Shown here: positions 1 to 5,753 of the stretch, in pieces | Position numbering within the stretch: the first letter of the stretch is position 1 | Layout: every line of letters starts with the position of its first letter | Origin: CAWVVV01 sp964629165 | Lineage (GTDB): Bacteria; Verrucomicrobiota; Verrucomicrobiia; Opitutales; Oceanipulchritudinaceae | Direction of reading: 5' to 3' | NCBI GenBank assembly: GCA_964629165.1 | Contig: CAZVQJ010000129.1 | Coordinates: 1-8,494, forward strand | DNA: 8,494 nt | Position numbers and translations under genes: made by a program | Notes under the pieces: generated by a model | What the model was told of the DNA's origin: nothing | Database searches by the model: none | Seen by the model: only the letters and a program-made list of their open reading frames with translations

Positions 1-989
1 ATTTCCTGATCCGGCACCTCGCTCCAGTCATCGAAAAAGTCGATCGGCTGATCGATGTCCGGATTCCAGACCGGCTTCGGCGTGTTGCCATAGTGCTGGA
101 GGTGACACTTGCGCAGGCCGGCGACGGCCGATCCCAGCTCGCCGTCAACATGGAGCGTAAGGAGATCGTCACGACGCACACGGGTGGCCCATGAGCAGTT
201 GAAATTAACGACGATTTCACCATCCGGTCCTTCGAGTTCGAACATCGCATAGGCCGCATCGTCAGCGGTGCATTTGTAGAGCTTTCCGTTTTCGTCAATG
301 CGCTCCTTGATGTGTGTCGCCCCTCGGCAGGACACCGCTTTTGTCGGCCCGAAAATATTGTCGAGGACGTAGCGCCAATGGCAGAGCATATCGATGATCA
401 TGCCGCCGCCGTCCTCCTTACGATAGTTCCAGGAGGGCCGCTGGCCGGGCACCGAGTCGCCTTCGAAGACCCAATAACCGAATTCACCGGTGACCGAAAA
501 GATCCGTCCAAAAAAGCCCTTCTGGATTGCTCGCTGCAGTTTGAGGAGCCCCGGCAGCCAGAGCTTGTCCTGGACGACGCCGTTCTTCACTCCCTTGTCT
601 TTGCAGAACTGATACAGCTCATAGGCCGTTTCGGTGTCGATGGCGGTCGGCTTCTCGCAATAGACATGCTTGCCTGCGGTCGCCGCCGCTTTCACCGCAT
701 CAGACCGGCGGAGCGTGGTCTGGGCATCGAAATAGATCTCGTACTGCGGGTCGCTCATGACGCTGTCCAGATCAGTCGTCCACTTTTCAACACCGCTCAT
801 CGCAGCGAGTTTCTTCAGTTTCACCTCGTTCCGCCCGACGAGGATGGGATCCGGCATGATGGTGTCCGTCTGGTTCACGCGAACCCCACCCTGTTTGATG
901 ATCTCGGCGATCGAACGCATGAGGTGTTGATTGGTGCCCATCCGGCCCGTCACCCCATTCATGATAATGCCAACGCGATGCTGTGTCAT
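1..989 (-). CDS. Gfo/Idh/MocA family NAD(P)-dependent oxidoreductase, 3' end beyond the left edge
   Basis: The 329 codons present form an open frame that leaves the window at base 1, so the C-terminus is missing (family members are usually about 350-390 residues). The N-terminus begins MTQHRVGIIMNGVTGRMG, a glycine-rich Rossmann dinucleotide-binding loop at residues 7-18. The Gfo/Idh/MocA signature EKP lies at 112-114 (K113 usually acts in catalysis). The substrate domain has GGG at 194-196, then D200 and H204, matching the family's GG...D...H motif with a catalytic histidine. Proteins of this family oxidise or reduce a hydroxyl or keto group of sugars and cyclitols in the cytoplasm; the substrate here is unknown. 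It is the last visible gene of the minus-strand operon, 15 nt after the isomerase stop, with a modest ribosome site (AAGAAAG, about 8 nt from the ATG at 989). From memory, this oxidoreductase subtype is often found next to the same isomerase subtype in Actinobacteria and Rhizobia, sometimes with a DUF993 protein; that was not searched. Confidence 0.92.
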   Translation of the reverse strand, partial: MTQHRVGIIMNGVTGRMGTNQHLMRSIAEIIKQGGVRVNQTDTIMPDPILVGRNEVKLKKLAAMSGVEKWTTDLDSVMSDPQYEIYFDAQTTLRRSDAVKAAATAGKHVYCEKPTAIDTETAYELYQFCKDKGVKNGVVQDKLWLPGLLKLQRAIQKGFFGRIFSVTGEFGYWVFEGDSVPGQRPSWNYRKEDGGGMIIDMLCHWRYVLDNIFGPTKAVSCRGATHIKERIDENGKLYKCTADDAAYAMFELEGPDGEIVVNFNCSWATRVRRDDLLTLHVDGELGSAVAGLRKCHLQHYGNTPKPVWNPDIDQPIDFFDDWSEVPDQE

Positions 990-1004
990 GATAGTAACTT
1001 TCTT

Positions 1005-1832
1005 CTAAACGTGTTGCTGATAAGCTTCGACGATCTGTTGCAGGAAGAGGTTCTGATCCTGTGCCCAGCGCGCCGCTGAAAATATTTCCACTTCATTGAA
1101 ACCCCGAAAGCCGGTTGCCTCGACCCATCCCCGGATCTGGCGCAACGGGATGCACCCTTCCCCCATCAACCCGCGGTCGAGGAGCAGGTCCTCGGTCGGC
1201 GTACGCCAGTCGCAAACATGGTATGCAAAGAGCGCTCCGAGACGACCGCACCGGGCGATTTCATTTTCGAGGTTCGGATCCCACCAGAGATGATAGACAT
1301 CGACCGCCACACCCACCATCGGTGAGCCGATCTGCTCCACCATGTCGTTGGCTTGGCCGAGCGTATTCACGGCGGAACGGCTGTCCGCGTACATCGGGTG
1401 GAGCGGCTCGATTCCCAGCTTCACGCCCGCCGCCTCCGCTTCCGGAAGAACGGCCTCGATTCCCTCCCGGATCTGCGCGCGGGCATCGACGAGAGAGAGT
1501 CCGGGCTCCGCGCCACAGACGAGGACGATCAACGGTGCCCCGATGGCATGCGCTTCTTCGATCGCCCGGCGGTTGTCATCGAGTGCCGCCGTTCTTTTTT
1601 CTGCGGAAGCGGACGGAAAGAATCCGCCACGGCAAAGGGAAACGACACTCAGATCATGATCTGCCATGAGTCTCTTCGCCGCGTTCAGGTCGCGCCCCTC
1701 GAGGGCATCCCGCCAGACGGTGATCCCCTTGACGCCCGCTGCCGCGTAAGCCGGGACAGACTCTTCAAGCGACCATGGCTTGGTCGTGATCGTATGGATA
1801 CAGAGTCGTGAAAGATCGGTAATTGCTTCCAT
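1005..1832 (-). CDS. Sugar phosphate isomerase/epimerase family protein (xylose isomerase-like TIM barrel)
   Basis: The protein has 275 residues from the chosen start, typical for this single-domain TIM-barrel family, whose members isomerise, epimerise, dehydrate or cleave sugars with a divalent metal. The expected acidic and histidine ligands are visible: E142 (IEPLHP), D178 and H181 (VDVYHLWWDP), H205 (YHVCDW) and E247/E249 (NEVEIF). There is no signal peptide, so it is cytoplasmic. The ATG at 1832 is preferred because GGGAG lies 7 nt upstream. An in-frame ATG at 1850 would add six residues and overlap the GH88 gene by 16 nt. The stop of the GH88 gene is only 2 nt upstream of the chosen start, so the ribosome site lies within GH88 codons and translation is probably coupled. 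Its place between the GH88 and oxidoreductase genes suggests it handles a keto sugar made by the oxidoreductase or released by the glycosidase. Family assignment is firm; the reaction is unknown. Confidence 0.9.
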   Translation of the reverse strand: MEAITDLSRLCIHTITTKPWSLEESVPAYAAAGVKGITVWRDALEGRDLNAAKRLMADHDLSVVSLCRGGFFPSASAEKRTAALDDNRRAIEEAHAIGAPLIVLVCGAEPGLSLVDARAQIREGIEAVLPEAEAAGVKLGIEPLHPMYADSRSAVNTLGQANDMVEQIGSPMVGVAVDVYHLWWDPNLENEIARCGRLGALFAYHVCDWRTPTEDLLLDRGLMGEGCIPLRQIRGWVEATGFRGFNEVEIFSAARWAQDQNLFLQQIVEAYQQHV

Positions 1833-1834
1833 CT

Positions 1835-3214
1835 TCAAGCTCCCAGGCATCCGAAGAAAGTATAGTCAGGCGCGCCGTTGAGATGACGCCAGGCATAGAG
1901 CGCGAGCTCGCGCATGTGATAGTCGCCCCACATACTGGACTCCTCGGCAGGCACCTTGCGACCTTCCGGAATCGCATCCCAGCCGTTCGGCCGGTGATAG
2001 ACGGAATGCAGAAGCAGACCCTGATGCTCCCGCTTCGTGCTGAGGTAGGGTTCTTCGAGAAGCGTTTCGAGGACGCGGAGACCAGCTCTCCAGTAGCGAC
2101 CACCGTCCTCCGTTTCCGTCCCGAGGTAGCGGCCCAGACGCAGCAATCCCTGCGCGCCGATGGCGGCCGCCGAACTGTCGACCGGTTCGAAGTCATTATA
2201 GGGGTCCGCCGGGCGATCGCGCCAGTCGCCGAGCTTGTGCAGCTGCGGTGCCCCTCCGTCCCAATACGGAATACCGTCACTCGCGGTGTTCGCGAGGTAC
2301 CAGTCACAGGTCGCCCGGGCCGCCTTCAACATGAGCGCTTCAAGCTCCCCGCGGCCGCCGAGCGGTGCGAGTTCCTCATCCGGAAGCGTTTTCAGAAACT
2401 CGAGCTCCTCCGGAAATCCGATCATCGCCCAGGCAAGACCACGGGTCCAAGTCGTGAAACCGCTGAAACCCTGCTGCGAATTCGGGCAGCGGTAGCGCCC
2501 GTCATTCGGGTTGAAGACGCTCTCGTGCGCGGTCCGTCCCCATTCGTCGTAGGCATCACGGCCTTCACCGTAGTAGACACTGTATTTGGCCGTCGCCCGA
2601 ATATGGTCGAGGGCGCGGCCGAGCAGATTGTGAGGCAGGTCGTTTTCACCCATCAGCTTGTGGCCGAGGGCATGCGCCACCATGACGATACGACAGCTCC
2701 GGATGGTATCCACGAAGAGGCTGTGCGGACCGTTGAAAGAATAGATGTAGCCGCCGCCGTCGTGGATCGGTGACCAACGGGCTGCCTGCACGGCACCCGA
2801 AACCTTCAGCGCCAGCTTGCAGAATTCGATCGTGCCCTCATCGCCTTGCACCGCACCCTCGCGAACGAGGCGGAGCCAGTTCCCATAGGTACTGAGGTTG
2901 TTGAACCCATGGTCGTGCACTCCGATGTGACTGACGTGCGCGGCCATCCGCTCAACCGTCTCCTTGCGGGCGTAGTCAAGCGCGGCGGCGTCCTTGTCGG
3001 CATCGTACTGGAGGAACGCCGAGCCATATTGAAAGCCTTCGGTCCACTCCGTCCAACCGCGGGTCGTGTAGCGACCACCGACCGTGAAAACAGGCGAGCC
3101 CTGGCTCTTGTCGTAATTGGCAGCGAGCAGGTGGATCTTTTCCGCGGAAACTTTCCAGAAGCGTTCGAGGGCTGGTCGCAGCGCCGCGGGTTCGTAGGTT
3201 GAAGGAATTTCCAT
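1835..3214 (-). CDS. GH88-family glycoside hydrolase (unsaturated glucuronyl hydrolase-like)
   Basis: The product has 459 residues with the (alpha/alpha)6-barrel features of GH88. Family landmarks in order are HDHGF at 100-104 (D101 aligns with a catalytic aspartate), VDTIRS at 168-173 (D169, the second aspartate), H230, the stretch QQGFSGFTTWTRGLAW at 247-262, GIPYWDGGAP at 314-323, VDSSAAAIGAQGLLRLG at 345-361 and SMWGDYHMREL at 427-437. GH88 enzymes hydrate the C4-C5 double bond of an unsaturated uronic acid left by polysaccharide lyases, which releases the neighbouring sugar. There is no signal peptide, so the enzyme should act in the cytoplasm on an imported small oligosaccharide. It is longer than the roughly 380-residue classical enzyme, and the family's usual HDLGF and HQGY motifs read HDHGF and QQGF here. 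The ATG at 3214 follows the regulator's TGA by 4 nt with no clear ribosome site, which suggests translational coupling. GH88 membership is strong; the substrate is unknown. Confidence 0.88.
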   Translation of the reverse strand: MEIPSTYEPAALRPALERFWKVSAEKIHLLAANYDKSQGSPVFTVGGRYTTRGWTEWTEGFQYGSAFLQYDADKDAAALDYARKETVERMAAHVSHIGVHDHGFNNLSTYGNWLRLVREGAVQGDEGTIEFCKLALKVSGAVQAARWSPIHDGGGYIYSFNGPHSLFVDTIRSCRIVMVAHALGHKLMGENDLPHNLLGRALDHIRATAKYSVYYGEGRDAYDEWGRTAHESVFNPNDGRYRCPNSQQGFSGFTTWTRGLAWAMIGFPEELEFLKTLPDEELAPLGGRGELEALMLKAARATCDWYLANTASDGIPYWDGGAPQLHKLGDWRDRPADPYNDFEPVDSSAAAIGAQGLLRLGRYLGTETEDGGRYWRAGLRVLETLLEEPYLSTKREHQGLLLHSVYHRPNGWDAIPEGRKVPAEESSMWGDYHMRELALYAWRHLNGAPDYTFFGCLGA

Positions 3215-3218
3215 AAAA

Positions 3219-3755
3219 TCAGTAACGTTTATCTTTTCTCAGATGAAGAATGAGCAACCGACAATCACTCAGGGCTTCGTAGGTGTGCTCGAGGATAGCG
3301 TCAAACTGGAGACTTTCGCCACTCCCGAGCGTACATTCTTCATGGGGGAGGCAAATGCGGAGACGGCCTTCGAGCACCCAACAGAGTTCGAGGTCATCAC
3401 TGTGGATCTCCGGGCGCGAAATCCGATCACCGGACGAGGCCGTGGCGTACATCGCCCGCGCGTTGGCATAACGGATCTGCCGAAACCGGAAGCCGGCGTT
3501 TTCGTGGGCGGTTTCCGCCGCCCGATGCGCAAAGGGCGACTCCGCCAGGCTGAGCAGGTCCGCAGCACTCATTCCAAACGCGCGCGCAACCCGGTAGAGC
3601 GTGTCCAGCCCGGCGGAGCTCTGGTTGCGCTCGAGCTTCGAAATCACCGCAGTCGACACCCCGCTCTGCTCCGAAACCTGATCAATCGTCATCCCGCGGT
3701 GCTTGCGCAGACTGCGCAAGAGCGAGAAGTCGAAAGCCGGGGTCGGACGGTCCAT
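3219..3755 (-). CDS. XRE-family helix-turn-helix regulator with C-terminal cupin sensor domain
   Basis: From the ATG at 3755 the protein has 178 residues, the usual size of XRE-cupin regulators. Residues about 12-66 form the helix-turn-helix domain, with MTIDQVSEQSGVSTAVISKLE covering the turn and recognition helix. Residues about 115-172 form a cupin barrel: PEIHSDDLELCWVLEGRL carries H118 and E123, and ILEHTYEA carries H157, a possible metal or ligand site. Such proteins bind operators as dimers and sense a small molecule through the cupin. It is the first gene of the catabolic operon and divergent from the symporter, so it is the obvious candidate to control both. An in-frame GTG at 3773 would add six residues (MRNFSA). 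The ATG is preferred because a good -10 box ends at 3782, putting the GTG almost at the transcript start. Repressor or activator cannot be decided. Confidence 0.9.
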   Translation of the reverse strand: MDRPTPAFDFSLLRSLRKHRGMTIDQVSEQSGVSTAVISKLERNQSSAGLDTLYRVARAFGMSAADLLSLAESPFAHRAAETAHENAGFRFRQIRYANARAMYATASSGDRISRPEIHSDDLELCWVLEGRLRICLPHEECTLGSGESLQFDAILEHTYEALSDCRLLILHLRKDKRY

Positions 3756-3916
3756 GGCCGAGAAATTTCTCACACCCTCTGTTTATAGTCAATTTCATAG
3801 CACACGGGAAAGCCTTCGGACAGTCAGTAACCGCGATAGTGGCTAGATTGAGATGAGTATCCACGCTGACGCCCGCTCTCTCCCCTCCCTCCTTATTCAC
3901 CCCGAGAAGGATTCCC
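3756..3916. promoter_or_regulatory. Divergent control region between the regulator operon and the symporter
   Basis: This 161-bp stretch separates divergent starts and must hold both promoters. On the minus strand a TATAAA -10 box (3787-3782) has only a weak -35 partner, about 17 nt upstream. On the plus strand TATAGT (3784-3789) overlaps it, and TAGATT (3844-3849) is a second -10-like candidate; neither has a clear -35 box, so the plus promoter is unresolved. A pyrimidine-only run of 19 nt occupies 3876-3894. It is followed by an AAGGA ribosome site at 3908-3912, five nt before the symporter ATG at 3917. Confidence 0.45.
3760..3771. promoter_or_regulatory. Perfect 12-bp palindrome GAGAAATTTCTC, candidate operator
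   Basis: The 12 bases read the same on both strands. The site is 4 nt upstream of the regulator ATG and about 10 nt downstream of the TATAAA -10 box, so it would cover roughly +4 to +15 of the operon transcript. A dimeric helix-turn-helix repressor bound there would block its own operon. It is AT-rich within GC-rich sequence. One or two perfect 12-bp palindromes are expected by chance in a window this long, so the position, not the palindrome alone, is the argument. No second copy was seen near the symporter. Confidence 0.35.
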
Positions 3917-5350
3917 ATGATGCAATTTTCCGTTTTTCTGGCGATCACCGCCGCCATTGCGCTCATCACCTGGTGGCACTGCCGACGACCGGGTGTCGGG
4001 CGGGGCTCAGGGGCCAGGGAATATTTTCTCGCGGGCGGCGGCCTCTCGTGGATCTTCGTCGCCGGCTCCCTCACCCTCACCAATATCAACACCGACACGC
4101 TGGTCGGCTGGAACGGCAATCAAATGTTGATGGTTGTGTGGTGGGAACTTGCAGGCGTTCCCGGCCTCATCCTGCTCGCAAAAGTGTTTCTGCCGATCTA
4201 CTACAAATACAACTGCACGACGGTCACGGAACTCCTCGAGCGGAAGTATAACGACAAGCATCTGCGCGCCACCGTCGCGGCCCTCTTTCTCATCGGCAAC
4301 GTCTTCATTTTCCTGCCGATCATGCTCTACACGAGCTCTCTCTTCCTGAAGGCGGTCTTCGGACTGGAGGTTCCCCTCATGATGATCGCGACCCTGACCG
4401 CCATCGCCGGTGCCGCCTACGCAATTTTCGGGGGTCTTCGCGCGGTCGCGATCTCCGATACCTACAGTGGCGTGCTGCTCTTCTCGATGGCCCTCCTGGT
4501 TGTGGTGCTCGCACTCAACGCCGTGGGATGGGATCTGGGAGACCTTCCGCCGGAACGGCTCGCCCTCTTTGGGGACAGTGAGTCCACACTCCCATGGTCG
4601 ACGCTGCTCACCGGCCTGATTTTCGTCCAGCTCTACTACTGGAGCACCAACCAGACGATCACGCAGCGGGCCCTTGCGGCCACTTCACTGAGGGAGGCGC
4701 AGAAAGGATGTTATGCCGCCGCGGCCATCCGCGCGACAATTGTTCCGCTGATCGTGATCGTTCCCGGACTCTGCGCTTATAAGCTCTTCGGAGACATCGA
4801 TGACGCGACCTACGGCACGATTGTCGGAACGGTCCTCCCGAAGAGCCTCTCGGGTGCTTTTGCGGCGGCGATGGTCGCCGCCACCATGACCAGCTTCAAC
4901 TCGACCCTGAATTCATCGGCGGCGCTCTACGTGTGCGATCTCCACCAGCGATACATCAACCCGAAGGTGAACATCGTCCCGCTGAGCATCGGTGTTTCGA
5001 TCGTTTTCGCGCTCCTCGGGATCGCCCTCGTTCCCGCTTACATGGGTGCAGAGAGCATCATTCAGCTCATCCAGCAGCTCATCGGCCTCTTCAGCATGCC
5101 GATCCTCTCGGCGTTCATCACCGGTCTCCTCTTCCGCAACGTCGATGCCCGCGCCGTCATCGCTGCGCTCGTTTTCGGGGCCTCCCTCTACGCCGTATTC
5201 ACGTTTCTATGGACCCCTCTCCATTTCCTCCACCTCATGTTCATCACCCTCTGGAGCTGCGTCACCTTTGCCTTGGCCGTGAACCGGTTGGCTTTCGGCC
5301 GAAAGGCCTCGTTCGCCCTCGGAAAAGAGGAGGAAGGATTGGCTAACTAA
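3917..5350 (+). CDS. Sodium/solute symporter (SSS family) transporter
   Basis: The product has 477 residues and about 12-13 hydrophobic segments, beginning with FSVFLAITAAIALITWW at 4-20. It belongs to the LeuT-fold SSS family that includes the vSGLT sugar transporter. Family landmarks are REYFLAGGGLSWIFVAGSL (34-52), GGLRAVAISDTYSG (172-185), YWSTNQTITQRALAA (241-255) and the helix at 317-337 with the T325-S326 pair that aligns with the Na2 sodium site of vSGLT. It should import a small organic solute with sodium across the inner membrane. At 477 residues it is slightly short for the family, probably lacking the last C-terminal helix; the charged end KEEEGLAN suggests a cytoplasmic tail. An AAGGA ribosome site is 5 nt before the ATG at 3917; the ATG at 3920 is equally possible. 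Being divergent from the GH88 operon suggests it supplies that pathway's sugar or oligosaccharide, but the substrate is inferred only from context. Confidence 0.92.
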   Translation: MMQFSVFLAITAAIALITWWHCRRPGVGRGSGAREYFLAGGGLSWIFVAGSLTLTNINTDTLVGWNGNQMLMVVWWELAGVPGLILLAKVFLPIYYKYNCTTVTELLERKYNDKHLRATVAALFLIGNVFIFLPIMLYTSSLFLKAVFGLEVPLMMIATLTAIAGAAYAIFGGLRAVAISDTYSGVLLFSMALLVVVLALNAVGWDLGDLPPERLALFGDSESTLPWSTLLTGLIFVQLYYWSTNQTITQRALAATSLREAQKGCYAAAAIRATIVPLIVIVPGLCAYKLFGDIDDATYGTIVGTVLPKSLSGAFAAAMVAATMTSFNSTLNSSAALYVCDLHQRYINPKVNIVPLSIGVSIVFALLGIALVPAYMGAESIIQLIQQLIGLFSMPILSAFITGLLFRNVDARAVIAALVFGASLYAVFTFLWTPLHFLHLMFITLWSCVTFALAVNRLAFGRKASFALGKEEEGLAN

Positions 5351-5354
5351 GCCA

Positions 5355-5368
5355 CGGGCGGACGCCCG
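5355..5368 (+). other. Short GC hairpin just after the symporter stop
   Basis: CGGGCG and CGCCCG are exact inverted repeats around GA, realistic as a 5-bp stem with a GGAC loop, starting 5 nt after the TAA. No T run follows, so it does not qualify as an ordinary intrinsic terminator. It may limit read-through or protect the 3' end of the symporter message. The rest of the 79-bp gap to the next gene shows no clear promoter. Confidence 0.25.
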
Positions 5369-5429
5369 ATCCGAAGGCCGCAGGTCCATCAGGCTTGTCT
5401 GGGTTCATCATCCTGGCATCGTCGTACCG

Positions 5430-5753
5430 ATGAGCCTCACCGCCGAAACACCCTCCAAGGTTTCCCGTGAACCTGCCACGCTGCGCCAGTTCCGGATCAT
5501 CGCGTTTATCGAAGCGATTTCCTATCTTCTTCTCCTCCTTGTGGCGATGCCTCTCAAATACGGGCTCGGGTGGGACCTGGCGGTGAAGATCGTTGGCTGG
5601 GCACACGGCGTTCTTTTCATCCTCTACGGCATCTGGTTGGTGATGTGCTGGCTCCGTTATCACTGGCCTTTGAAGACCGCCATCCTCGCCGCCGTCGCCG
5701 CCCTCATTCCCGGCGGACCATTCTGGATGGACCGGCACCTTCCGCGGGCTTAG
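5430..5753 (+). CDS. DUF3817 family small integral membrane protein
   Basis: The protein has 107 residues, the usual length of DUF3817 (YdzA-like) proteins, whose function is not established. The family pattern is visible: LRQFRIIAFIEAISYLLLLL (18-37) leading into AMPLKYGLGWD (39-49), then KIVGWAHGVLFILYGIW (53-69) and a C-terminal hydrophobic segment ending PGGPFWMDRHL (94-104). Three membrane helices are likely. The ATG at 5430 is the only reasonable start; no good ribosome site precedes it. It lies 79 nt after the symporter on the same strand and could share its transcript, but nothing links it to sugar use. Its TAG overlaps the stop codon of the convergent chemoreceptor gene, so the two coding regions overlap by 4 bp. 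Confidence 0.85.
   Translation: MSLTAETPSKVSREPATLRQFRIIAFIEAISYLLLLLVAMPLKYGLGWDLAVKIVGWAHGVLFILYGIWLVMCWLRYHWPLKTAILAAVAALIPGGPFWMDRHLPRA

Noticed and set aside
312..1079. 255-codon open frame on the plus strand
   Set aside because: It lies antisense to the oxidoreductase and runs into the isomerase gene; no family features, and the opposite strand encodes well-supported enzymes.
1823..2773. 316-codon open frame on the plus strand opposite the GH88 gene
   Set aside because: It is a mirror of GC-biased third positions in the GH88 gene; the protein is Arg/Val-rich with no recognisable domain, while the minus-strand frame has clear GH88 motifs.
3137..3150. Perfect palindrome TTTCCGCGGAAA inside the GH88 gene
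   Set aside because: It encodes ordinary codons (Ser-Ala-Glu-Lys) in a conserved coding region; one or two such 12-mers are expected by chance.
5351..5429. Intrinsic terminator after the symporter
   Set aside because: A short GC hairpin is present but no T run follows, so it is listed only as a hairpin.
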